DNA from: Seminavis robusta
Taxonomy: Eukaryota > Bacillariophyta > Bacillariophyceae > Naviculales > Naviculaceae
Length of the DNA stretch: 64,000 nt
Direction of reading: 5' to 3'
Assembly: GCA_903772945.1 (NCBI GenBank)
Contig: CAICTM010000229.1
Location: 24,485-88,484 of the forward strand
In this document: in pieces, positions 54,113 to 64,000 of the stretch
How the letters are laid out: the number at the start of each line of letters is the position of its first letter
How positions within the stretch are numbered: the stretch's first letter is position 1
The notes under the pieces: generated by a model
Databases searched by the model: none
Told to the model about the DNA's origin: nothing
What the model saw: the letters and a program-made list of their open reading frames with translations, nothing else
Program-made: the position numbers and the translations under genes

Positions 54113-55054
54113 ATGGGCCGAACATCGCGGTACAAGAAAATCAAGTCATGCGATCCCTTTTCCAAAACTGGTGGATCGGTCGGCAATGCCAAATCGGCGG
54201 CGTACATTTGGGGCACCGGCGACAATGGAAGTGGCAAGCCCAAACGCAAAAGCAAGACAGCACTGCGACTGCAACAACAAAAAATGGCCCGCAAATTACG
54301 AAAATTCAAAGACAAGGGATTGCAACAAAAGAAACGAGACGAATGGATATTGTCATCATCACAACAAGGACAAATGAATCGACCACCATCGGACGACGAG
54401 GATGAATTCGATATGAACGATTTGCAAGGCAGTGTCCGTACTGCGCGACTGGAGGATACGCTAAGCAGCAAAGGCGAAGAATCCATGGAAACTCTTTCGG
54501 GTGTCACCAGAGTAGTCAATAATCCATTGGACGAAATGAAAGAGGCCGAAAAGTTGCTCAAACAGCACGCTACTACAACCGACCAACAAAAACAGTATGA
54601 AGGACGACGCGAAGGAGAATCCAAAAATGCCTTTAGCAAACGCGTCAAGGCAGAAACACGACAAATCATCAAGCAACAGACACTCGACACGTTGAATCCC
54701 GAAAAGAAGAAACGAAAAAAGGAATTTCTAAACAATAAAAAGAAACGAAAGAAACGAAAACAACAACAACAGCAACAACAATCCTTCGACAATGATAATG
54801 ATCATGACGATCATGACATACAACGAGAGGATCACATTCCCTTTGGACATCAAGTGGAACGACCACCCACGTTTCAATCGCTGCCACGAGGAGCCACCAC
54901 CAAAAAGAAGGCACACAACAACAAAGACAACAACAAAAACGCGTTGAATGTCAAGGCGGAACAAGCCAATCTGGAACAAATGAGACTCCAAGTACAGGAA
55001 CAATATGCCGCTATTAAAGCCAGGCGCAAGCGAGGTGGAGATTTTCATTTGTAG
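54113..55054 (+). CDS. CCDC137-like nucleolar basic protein
   Basis: 313 aa from ATG 54113 (MGRTSRYKKIKSCDPFSKTG). Very rich in Lys, Arg, Gln and Asn. Two features match coiled-coil domain-containing protein 137 of animals and its fungal relatives: a central segment GRREGESKNAFSKRVKAETR and a C-terminal PFGHQVERPPTFQSLPR. Between them are Lys-rich nuclear signals (EKKKRKKEF, KKRKKRKQ) and a poly-Gln run. The relatives are nucleolar and linked to ribosome production and chromosome periphery. No catalytic domain. Identification rests on the two short motifs and overall composition. Confidence 0.75.
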   Translation: MGRTSRYKKIKSCDPFSKTGGSVGNAKSAAYIWGTGDNGSGKPKRKSKTALRLQQQKMARKLRKFKDKGLQQKKRDEWILSSSQQGQMNRPPSDDEDEFDMNDLQGSVRTARLEDTLSSKGEESMETLSGVTRVVNNPLDEMKEAEKLLKQHATTTDQQKQYEGRREGESKNAFSKRVKAETRQIIKQQTLDTLNPEKKKRKKEFLNNKKKRKKRKQQQQQQQSFDNDNDHDDHDIQREDHIPFGHQVERPPTFQSLPRGATTKKKAHNNKDNNKNALNVKAEQANLEQMRLQVQEQYAAIKARRKRGGDFHL

Positions 55055-56327
55055 AACAAATAGACAAGAAGCAGCCAACAAGCAACCGAATCAATCTCCC
55101 TTCCTCGTTAGGTTGGACTTGCAGCAGCGAGCTTGGTATACTATTATAGCTCTTCTTGACCAACTACTAACTAATAAAGTAACAGGCTACTACATAAATC
55201 AGTAGCCAAGTGACCAAATGGGAGAGATCATGATTGATTACATAGTTCAGGAAACGGTGGACTGCTCTCCAAAGGAGCAGAGTCTTGCCTGTGAAGCAGT
55301 TGGAAAGCCAGGAGAACGTACCTACCAGTACTAGCTAATAGTAGTACGGTTGTTGGCTAGACAAAACGGCAGGCAATACTGATCATCCATTTCTAGCTAG
55401 CTAGCTAGGTATCCAATGAAGTACCGTACCGGTACCGTAGAGTGTAAGCAAAGCCATGTACGAGATGCAGCGCACCTCAACATGCAGAGTTCTTCTCCTC
55501 TGGCGTGTGCCGTTCCATACCGGTAACACTTTGTTGACGACCGAGCTGCTTGCTTCCCATGGCCCCTCCCTAACAACTCTTTCACGAGAAGGTTGGGTTG
55601 TGGTTGCCAAACAAGGGAACCAATCCTCCAAGCTAGCTTCTCCAGCTAGCTAGCTAGATGTAGCTAGTAGACTACTAGCTAGCTAGCTAGTACAGTAGAC
55701 TACAGCTAGCTAGACGAATATCAACTTTCGAAACTGGAGCCACATTGTCTCCATGAAAGCAGCCATTTTCCCATCTCCCAGGTACGATGTACTCCTCGCA
55801 CTACATGTACTGAAACACTGTATGCTGTTCCTGGAAAGAAGCAGCAACCAAGAAACTCATAAATCCAAGACTGTGACTATCGCACTCGAGTACAAGAGTC
55901 AAAACTTAAACTACTGGTGCTGTACATGTACATTTACTTAAGTACCGTACTACTGCAGTACCGGTACTGCTGCTTTAATACTGGGAGTTTTCATACAGTA
56001 GCTACCGTACCGTACTCTACTCGGAGTATTGTTTACTCAGACTCCCTTGTAACTTGAAGCTTCTTGTGCTCTCTGGAAGGCCGTTTCGGCCTGTGTCCAG
56101 ACCGAGTGTTCCGTGATCCCATGGCGCGGTTTTGGCTTCAACCAAGGAAATACCGGAATGACTGTGGTAGTCCACTTGTAGCTAGTACTGTATCGTCCAC
56201 CACCACCACCTCCAGCAAATGTTCCACCACCCTTCCATCCAACCATCTCTACTCGAGTAGTAGCCCTCCATTTTAAAATTGCAACAGACCACAACAATCT
56301 TTCCACCTTAAACCGTCGAGCGAACGA
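55055..56327. other. Intergenic, palindrome- and TAGC-rich, no gene seen
   Basis: About 1.3 kb with the densest TAGC tracts of the window (55394-55408, 55634-55692) and several GTACCGGTAC motifs (55428, 55960). Short frames show no domain. Confidence 0.6.
55634..55714. repeat. TAGC tetranucleotide tracts
   Basis: Self-complementary CTAGCTAG runs of two to four units, interrupted by short spacers. Equivalent tracts recur in most intergenic regions of the window. Confidence 0.85.
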
Positions 56328-59300
56328 ATGATGCAAGCCAATAGTATGGATAGCCAAGAGTTGGATATGGACGACGTTTCCGAGAATTCAAAGCACAGCG
56401 GTGATGCGGTGGCTGCACGCGTCCGCGAGCATCGAAGAAACATTAGCGTAAGTTTCCGCCTGTTTCCCCAATCCAATTGGTTATAATATGTATGGATGCC
56501 TGTTCGATGTGATGTGATGCGATGCGATGCGGTGCAGTACGGTACTGACTGATGTTATGTATTTTTGGCCGTGATCATCGTCTTTGGTGACTGGGCAGGT
56601 TATCGTCGCAGCCCAGCTCTTGGGGACTACCGCTTTGGTTTTGATGACCTACTTCATGCTAAGCGCCACGGAACGGATCCAGTTTGAGACTGCCTTTGAG
56701 ATCTTCACTAGAGAAACTGCGGGGGTTGCTGAGATGCACGCAGAGAATGTATTTGGGCAGCTCCAGAGTCTGGCATCCTCCGTTAGGTCGGGGATTGCTC
56801 AGAATCCGCAGCAGTATCTCCATGAGGTTTCCATCCCTGACTTTGACTTGCGTGTCGAGGAGATTGCCAACTTGACCAAAATTGAGCTGCTCATGTTTGC
56901 ACCCTTTGTTCCTCGTGCAGAACAAAGGGCCTGGGAGGAGTACCAACTCCTGAACCAGGAATGGATCCTGGATGGGTATGTAAGTAAACGAATCGAACGA
57001 GGATGATCCGTGCTTGTTTGCTTGACCACGGACGGGCCTCGAGAACTCACTTCTTTCTCCGTACTACAATGTGTAGATTGAACGCGGATGGAACACATCT
57101 CATCTGAAGGCCATTCCTCGCCAAATCCACAACTATCCTCTACCAGAGGGCTACAATGATACAAGGAGAGGCTATGTGAATACAGGCTTCATGGAAGAAA
57201 TTGTTGCCAACCACACAGTGGCAGCAAACAAGACAGAGGGATCCAGTGTTCCAGTGGCTCAGATTGGGCCGAGACTCAATGATACCTCGATCGTGATGAT
57301 GGATCTCTTCACGCACCCAATCTTCAAGAAGGAAATCGTTGCTTCTCTGGAGTATGATGTCCCTGTCATCTCTGAATTGGAAGACCTCAGTTTTTTCCTA
57401 AAACATGTCCAGCCTCTGTTGTCGGAAGAGGTTGACTATTCGGAACCCCGAAGCTTTACTCTGGACCCAATTAGGGCAGGCTTTGGCAAGGAGTCTATCA
57501 CTGTGGGCTATGTGATCGGGATCATTCAGTGGAATGCTTTTTTTCGAGACTTTCTCCCTGAAGGCACTAATGGCATCGTGGTGAACATTGAGTCTGACTG
57601 TGGCAAACGTTTCACGTATGTGGTCAATGGAGGAAATGGCGATGACAGCAACCTTAGTCAATACAATGGCACGGCCAAGGAGACTACGTACCAGTATCTG
57701 GAACAACGTTTTCGGTTTTTCTGGAAGAACCATGCCAAGGGAACCTCCCGCCACTGTCACTTTGATCTTGTCATTAGTCCCGCCGAAGTTTTTGCTGAGG
57801 CATACTTGACAAATAAGCCCCTTCTTTGGGCTGGCTTGGTTCTGGCTATGTGCTTGACTGGTAGCCTGGCTTTCTTTTTGTATGACTGTTACCTTCACAG
57901 ACAGCAAGTCCAGATCGCAAAGGAAAAGGTTAGGGCCGAGGCAGTTGTGACCTCCCTGTTTCCAGAACATGTAGGACAAAAGCTTATGGAAGAACAGGGG
58001 AAAGATGAGTGGCAAGCTGATGCTCAACGGCAAGATAAACCTCTTGCGGAACTATTTCCATCTGCAACTATCATGTTTGCCGACATCAAAGGTAAGGTGG
58101 TCTCACTGCACAAATCATGTTGATTGGAGATGTGTTTCTAACAGTGGTGGTGGTTGTATCGTGATTTTGTTAAAAAGGTTTCACTGCATGGTCATCAAGC
58201 AGGCAGCCATCGGATGTCTTTACGCTCCTCGAAACGGTAAGTTACATGGGGCAGCATAAGTGTCTATGACATGACATGGCTTAAGCCTCACATGCTTCAC
58301 TTGAACAGATCTACCATGAAATGGATGCCATTGCGAAAATACGAAAAGTCTTCAAAATCGGTGAGTTGCTTTGGGTGCGGTACATGTCCACGTGTGACGC
58401 TATGACCAGCCTAACTCATGTCACTGTTCAATGGTTCAATCAATTTTCACAGAGACAATTGGGGATTGTTATGTGGCTGTCTGTGGCCGTAAGTGTTCGA
58501 TACACCTTCTCTGGATGATTGAACACTTGACTGTGTTCTTACTTTTTCTCCTTGATTGCCCATTCTCTTGTAGTTCCCCGTGAGTTGACTTGAGTAACAG
58601 ATACACGGGCCCTCGTCCATCAATCTTGCACCTAACAGTGTTCACCCTCAACGTCTCTCCTCAGGTCCACGAGATAACCATGCTGTTGTCATGGCACGAT
58701 TTGCGCAGGATTGCCTAGAAAAATTCCGGGAATTGGTCACTATGTTGGATGTAGATCTTCCAGGGACAGCAAAACTGGAGCTTCGCACTGGCCTCCACAG
58801 TGGCCCGGTGACTGTAAGTTTGTTGTTCGAGTCTGTTAGATCTTTTGCGCCCTGCCTAATTCCAGATGGTTCCACTCTTTGGTTTTGTCTTCACGAAGGC
58901 TGGTGTATTGCGTGGAGAGAGGGTAAGGCTGCAAGACTGCGGAATGATTCAATCACAAATTTGAACTGCAAAAAATGTATCTAACAATATCGTTTCCATC
59001 ATTGTTGATGTATGGGTAGGCTCGATTCCAGCTCTTTGGGGATACAGGTATGCTCATGCTGCATCGGGTTTATCAGGCATCCACTTGAGTTCTCGGTTTA
59101 CTTACCTATTCCCTCTTCTTTTTGCTGTCACCTGTTCCCTTTTAGTGAACACCACTGCCAGAATTGAGTCAACTGGCGAGGGTAGCCGGATTCATATGTC
59201 AGAGCAGTTTGCCGATGAACTAGTCAAGTTTGGCAAGGGACATTGGATTGTGCCTCGTGAAGACAAAGTGGAAGCTAAGGGGAAGGGAACCCTTACCACA

Positions 59301-59561
59301 TTCTGGTTGCAGGTCACAGCATCACGAGATCAAAGTGCCCTTAGTGGCGATTACTCAGAAAGGTTTCAAGATGAGTACGACTTCAGTGTGGGAATGCCAA
59401 ATCCTTCCCCCAACGTTGGGAGCAGCAACCATACTTCTGAAGCATCACACTCCGGCCACGACGACAGAACCTCGAGAACTCCACCGTCCGCTGGCATGTT
59501 TGGGGTGGTACCCCAACCTTCAAACCATGACAACAGCAGTGATAGTGACATTTGGGTTTAG
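56328..59561 (+). CDS. CHASE-type receptor nucleotide cyclase
   Basis: Ten exons: 56328-56447, 56599-56979, 57077-58091, 58178-58236, 58309-58360, 58453-58488, 58665-58813, 58899-58922, 59020-59047, 59146-59561; 2,280 nt, 759 aa. Helix 1 is at about 41-63. An extracellular CHASE-like domain (RIQFETAFEIFTRET, FDLRVEEIANLTKIELLMFA) follows, then helix 2 at about 416-438 and a short coiled linker (KEKVRAEAVVTSLFPEHV). The class III cyclase domain has metal Asp503 (FADIKGFTAW) and Asp547 (ETIGDCY), and the transition-state pair Asn623/Arg627 (VNTTARIES). Glu543 suggests guanylate-type specificity, but the paired Cys position is Gln616 (RFQLFGDT), so GTP versus ATP is open. A ligand outside probably controls cGMP or cAMP made inside. 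The C-terminal tail is Ser/Pro-rich. The catalytic domain is split over seven small exons. Confidence 0.92.
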
Positions 59562-60308
59562 CTGAAGAGGAAGCCCTGGAAGCACTGTTTCAAAGTTACA
59601 TTTTTGGCGCTGCTTGCATAAAAGGGAGAGGAATCAAGCAATCGTCATTCATGAGCAAGGATATCAACAATGGGCCCATCACGCCATCGAAGGGCTGGGG
59701 GCGCCACGGCATTTGCGGATGACTGGGGCCTTTCCGTTACACACTTCCTGTTTCTCGGGCACGGGCGACTTTTGTAGTAACCTTTAGATTATGCTTAGTC
59801 AACTTGCGGCAGCATAGCCAATGATGCAGCTTTTGCATTATCTTCTAGAAGTCTTTATTCTCCAGAAAATGGGTGATCTTGAAACCGAATTTAGAGGATC
59901 ACGCCCGGTTGGGGGTGCGAACCGTACCGGTAGTGTAAAGGTACCATACCCGGAAAGGCTACCGGGATCACTGATTGAATTTCCCATGCCCAATTCTTAA
60001 CCTCTCCACAACAATGGCGTTGCCGTGACTTTTGCCAACTTACAACGCAACAAAAGAACATGACCATGTGAAAAAGTTTTCACCCTTTCGTTGTGAACGG
60101 GAAGAATGGATGTAACTGTTTCCTTCAAAAGTACGGTACCGCTACACCGCTACCCGTAGTACGGTACCATACCATCTAGAACTGGTAGGTATCGGTACAG
60201 TACCGGTACGAATACGCACAATGTCCGGCAACCTGCCTGCGAGCTGCTGCGAGGCTTCATTCACGCTGCACCAAAACCAAACAGAATGATGCTCCATACA
60301 TCTCAACG
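59562..60308. other. Intergenic, no gene seen
   Basis: 3' region of the cyclase gene followed by GTACGGTACC/TACCGGTA-rich DNA (60130-60215). No coding signal. Confidence 0.6.
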
Positions 60309-60497
60309 ATGACGGAAGACGAGGACGTGGATGAGGAAAAGCTTCTTAGTGAGATCCTGGCTCCAAGAGACACCGATGGCGATGACGAAGTTTTGGTGGC
60401 TGAAGAGGTGCCTCTTTCTTCGGGCGTACAAAAGGTGGGAGTCGGCGTCAGAGCAAGAGAAGAGGAACAAACTTCGTCAGCTCAGGACGTTTCTTAG
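60309..60497 (+). pseudogene. Short acidic frame, possible decayed gene start
   Basis: 62 codons beginning MTEDEDVDEEKLLSEILAPR with a good ATG context. The acidic head looks genuine, but the frame ends after 62 codons and nearby frames (RRLFLRAYKRWESASEQEKR, KTLQDSEISGEVLNRIRPKM) read like continuations displaced by indels. No family recognised. Probably a broken gene extending to about 61095. Confidence 0.35.
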
Positions 60498-62339
60498 TGA
60501 TGTGAACAAGAAGAAACAACCAACCAGGCGTCCAATAATGATACAGGGGTAGAAAAGACACTGCAAGACAGCGAAATCTCTGGCGAGGTGCTGAATCGAA
60601 TCAGGCCGAAGATGGTGCTCCTGGAGCTTATGCAATGCCAGGTGGGCTCGCAAGCGAAGGAGGCGAGGAGGTTGAGGAGACCGCGGCCACTCACAACGAC
60701 ACTCCGCCGGAAGATCTTCAAGTACCCCTCTGGAGGCGGTGCTTGTCACGGGGGAAACGGCAAGTGCAAAGACATCGTTCCATGGCAGTACGAGTAGTTG
60801 GAGGTCTACAGGCGTTTTTTTATCAGGTGGCTGTTCCGGCAGAAGACGTACCGTACGTAGTCGAAGCACCAAACGGCCAATCGCGTCATGGAGATATCCT
60901 TCTAAACGATCTTTGCATAGTTCTGACATCGCGGTTGTGAATGCACATCTCTCACTTCTACATGTACCTCAGGGTTTTCCCTACTTCATTGACTGTGCTG
61001 CACAAGTTCAAGAATGCTCCGAGATCAAATTTTGTAACATGAACGAATTTGGGGAGACCAGTACATCTCCACGATCTTTCCTTATCGAAAAATAATCGTA
61101 ATGGAAGACCTTTGGCCACGGCTGTTCGCACGAGACATGGTGGTTCCGGAAGAAAGACAGAAAGTCTGTTTTGAGGATTGCTCTGGTTCTGTGGGAACCA
61201 AAGTAGCTACAAACAGGGGGGATCTTGCCCTGGGTCGTTTATTTTCTTCCTCCTCGGGCACAGCCACGGCAGAACCAAGTGTCATCATCCTCTGATTCAT
61301 TGTCCAATGATTGAATCATTCGATTCGACTCGACTCTTTGATTGGCCTCCTCGTCCGACCTCCAAGGAACGTTCATTTTCTTCTTCCACAGGGGCGATGA
61401 CCTGAACTTGTCGGTTGGAAAGGCAGGCGTTCTTGTTTCCAGAGCCCACTTTGCACCCAAAGAGAGTCTTGATCCAAGGATAGAAGAGAGGAGGTGAGGG
61501 GTTCCTCTTCTTTTCCTATTGATGATCAGGCAGCCTCTGGTGGGGCTATTTATCACTCCTGTGACTGCTCCTGCCTTAAACTTGGCTTGTTCCTTGACTA
61601 GAACTGTTCCCGTGGTCAAATCGTGGCTCTGTGGCTCTCACGAGACCACCGTTTTGGCCTTGAGGGTACTACCGAACTTGCTCTGTCGGCCTCTCGAAAC
61701 CTTTCGCTTGTTGTATATCTGCATTGGTGTTAGATAGAGTCAGTGAGTGAGTATCATACGCTGAAAGTCGCCCCCGGTGAAGATTCAGTGCTCCGAGTAC
61801 TGTCGGGGCTTCTTGGTTCACGTCGCGAAAATGCGCTCTGACTCGATGGGTGGTTTCTCGATGGATATCTGGAACTGAGCGCTCTCGTTAGATCTAATTA
61901 CTTCATATGCGTCGTTAGATCCTCTTTCTGTCTCTGTATGGTCTTCCTTATAACTACCTCAGTTGTGTTGGTCGCTACCTTGCTTGCTTCGAGTTATTGG
62001 CCGTTTCACTTGTGGACGTGATCCTGATTCAACATTACAAGGTGTCTGTTGTGTCCCCTCGGACTCTTGGCTTCCCTTGGAAAATGCTCTGGATTTTGAG
62101 CTTCTTCCCGCTTTATGGAACCTTCATTCAAGCGAACTGCCCCCCCCCCCCCCCTGAGCTCTCACTTCCCTCCCATACAAGTTTGCTGGCCTTTCTCTCC
62201 CCAACCCCATTACGGAAGCCCCCCTCCGCTACATTGCCAGTCGCGAAATTACTTCGGAAATTACCCGATCCCTTCTTGCCCCTTGCCCTTAATTCCCATC
62301 CCCCCTAGCCCCCTCCACGACCCTGCCACCCCCTCATTG
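60498..62339. other. Decayed, gene-poor DNA
   Basis: Only short frames, none with a convincing domain. On the minus strand 61619-61239 ends in DDDTWFCRGC, weakly like a PHD finger edge. From about 61750 the base composition becomes C-rich on the plus strand, with a 15-base C run at 62140-62154. Confidence 0.45.
62140..62154. repeat. Poly-C run
   Basis: Fifteen consecutive C at the edge of the C-rich retroelement remnant. Confidence 0.95.
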
Positions 62340-63255
62340 AGCCCCCACGTCATCCTTCAGAATTGAAGACCATCGCACATCCCTCACAGAAGGTCGTATC
62401 AGTGCCACAAAACGCCATCAAGACACCTACCAAGCGGCTTTCGAGACCCTCAAGCCACTCTCACTCCGGCTGAGCAGCCCGCCTCAATCGCAGTCTGTTG
62501 CACTGGCTCCTGGCTTGCAGTCATGCCCGATATTGCCAAACGCACTCACCTCTCTGCTCAAGAATGGCGTGATGCTCTTTTCTCCGATTCGGTCTTACCC
62601 CCCAGCTCTTCCAGCTCTTTGTGATGGCTGTACTGGTCCCTTCAGGTTCCACATGCTCTGGATTGCAAACCGGCGGCTTAATCATCCGTCGCCACAATGA
62701 AATCCGAATGAACTTGGTTCTATTGCATGTGAATGCTTTGGTTCCTCTAGCGTCCATCAGAACCAACCCTTCCATCTGTTCCCGCCCCTACTATCCCTGC
62801 CGGTCACCAATTTCTACCTTACCCCTTCCTCCCCCTCCTCTCTCCCCCCCAGCCCCGAGCTCTTACGTGGTGATCTATCCATTCGCGGCTTGTTGAACGA
62901 GTACTACAGCTATTATTGACGTACGTGTCACTGATTTGGACTGTGCCTCTTACCGCAACAAAAACCCGTCAAGTTTTAACCAACAAGAAGCGACAAAATT
63001 TCCAATATAAGACGTGCGACTCCATCGCGCTTCCTTCCACCCTTTGTTTTTCAGTGATGGCATGCTTGCCCTCAAGCCAAGACTTCTTAAAACGCCTTCT
63101 CTGCTACTGCCTCAAAACTCAATTTTCCTACTCTCAAAAGATGTTCTTCATGCAACCCGTTTCTATTGCCCTTGTGAAACTACCCATTTATGTCTTCGTG
63201 GATCCCGCAAGCCAAACCCTTTGCCCCCGTAATGGTCTCAATTTTCGCCCCTGAT
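62340..63255 (+). pseudogene. Decayed non-LTR retrotransposon reverse-transcriptase C-terminus
   Basis: Pieces of the 3' part of a LINE polyprotein occur in order but in shifting frames: ATKRHQDTYQAAFETLK (about 62405), WLAVMPDIAKRTHL (about 62511), SAQEWRDALF (about 62553), LCDGCTGPF (about 62617), then LQTGGLIIRRHNEIRMN (about 62654), RGDLSIRGLLNEYYS (about 62864), IIDVRVTDLDCAS, and ETTHLCLRGSRKPN (about 63178). This is the Cys-His segment and downstream tail typical of RT ORF2 proteins, in which C-x2-C, Cys-x-x-GG-x-x-x-x-RHN-x-IR and THLCLRGSR follow each other. Several single-base indels and stops make it non-functional. No RT core (YXDD) is present, so the copy is also 5'-truncated. 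Confidence 0.75.
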
Positions 63256-64000
63256 CCTACAGAATAGTCTGAATTCGCTGTTCTTGCTAACTGGCCCGGC
63301 TGGCTTTCGTAGCTAATTTTCCTACTCTAAAACCCCCTTTCCAGTAAGCTCTAAATCTAACAATGAGGCAAACTACTTTCAGTCTGTTGCCTACCTTTAT
63401 ATTGGACTAGGCGGACCTCACTCTACTTGAGTTAACCCTTTTCAAGCGGAGCATCAGGACTCCGCCACTGATTCTGTCACCAAGATGTAATAAAGAAACA
63501 AAACAAAAGACCTGATAAGCACCACATTATAAAGCTAATTAACATTACAAGCAAGTTCCTTGAAGCCAAAGTTGGATCAACAGATATCCACCAATACGCA
63601 CGTGATTGCGATTCAGAGAATTCGTATTCCACGTATACCCTGGTATGTTCCTAAGAGGAGTCACTATCCAAAACGCCAATCAACCAACAACAACCAAGAC
63701 CAAAACAACAACAGAAAATTCGAAGTATCGAGTTTTCTTGTTTCGCCCACCGAGACGCTGTTAGCCACTACAAGAAATAGTCCCCGATCTATACCTGTCC
63801 ATAGGAATAGAATAGGAACTGCAACTGTCAGTCGCAAGAGCATACCGCAGGGATTCCAAGACAGAACGACGAATCGAAGAGACAAGGAATCATCTGTTTG
63901 CTCAGGAGAACGGACTAGGACTTGTTCTTGTTGTCGAGATGGACTGAGCAGAAAGTAATTTGCTATGGCTGAGCAAAGGTTATCAGCTCGATTTCTTCTT
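63256..64000. other. Intergenic, no gene supported
   Basis: Possible 3' end of the retroelement remnant (AATAAAGAAACAAAAC at 63489-63504). A 132-codon plus-strand frame (63560-63958) is Arg/Ser/Asn-rich and shows no domain; it may be chance or part of a gene beyond the window. Confidence 0.45.

Noticed and set aside
61239-61619. PHD-finger protein on the minus strand ending DDDTWFCRGC
   Set aside because: Only the last two zinc ligands are visible, and I found no upstream exon with the remaining Cys/His residues.
63560-63958. A 132-codon basic protein at the right edge
   Set aside because: Low-complexity Arg/Asn/Ser sequence without any motif; cannot be told from chance.

Overview
The window is nuclear DNA of a photosynthetic stramenopile, most probably a pennate diatom. 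Coding genes carry short GT-AG introns. Several proteins begin with a signal peptide followed by an Ala/Ser-Phe junction of the kind used for complex plastids. Plant-like LRR ectodomains with Gly-Thr-Ile-Pro-Ser-Glu repeats end in a Cys-rich tail, one of them on a single-pass membrane protein. Intergenic DNA is full of TAGC runs and GTACCGGTAC-like palindromes. The species cannot be fixed from sequence alone. No bacterial or viral gene architecture is present.

Layout. 1-16 kb: a MYND-finger protein running off the left edge, a 1,999-residue transmembrane LRR protein (6 exons), a possible plastid protein, a four-exon LCAT/PDAT-type acyltransferase and a tiny charged protein. 17.9-28 kb: GMP synthase, a secreted LRR protein, an mTERF protein, a DHHC palmitoyltransferase and a secreted DOMON protein. 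28.2-35.0 kb: a mobile element with 23-bp inverted termini, arrays of TTTAAC-type motifs at both ends, a DDE-like transposase, a retrotransposon-derived RNase H/zinc-ribbon ORF and a divergent pair of unknown genes. 35.3-39.4 kb: two diverged direct copies of an unrecognised repeat. Between them lie a small membrane protein, a Harbinger-like 871-bp inverted-repeat element placed 10 bp above that gene's ATG, and tRNA-Leu(AAG).

40.9-49 kb: a small conserved-looking basic protein, a pyridine nucleotide-disulfide oxidoreductase lacking its C-terminal end, a LON-domain protein, a frameshifted ankyrin pseudogene and a small possible plastid protein. 49.4-55 kb: a Na+/H+ exchanger, a calcineurin-like phosphoesterase, a NYN-type nuclease and a CCDC137-like nucleolar protein. 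56.3-59.6 kb: a ten-exon CHASE-type receptor nucleotide cyclase. 60-64 kb: gene-poor, decayed DNA including a frameshifted non-LTR retrotransposon remnant.

The host genes are an ordinary mixed neighbourhood: signalling (LRR, cyclase, DHHC), nucleotide metabolism, lipid metabolism, organelle maintenance and ion transport, with no pathway cluster. All spliced models given here keep frame and sum to whole codons. The least explained part is the 28.2-35.0 kb element with its accessory genes.
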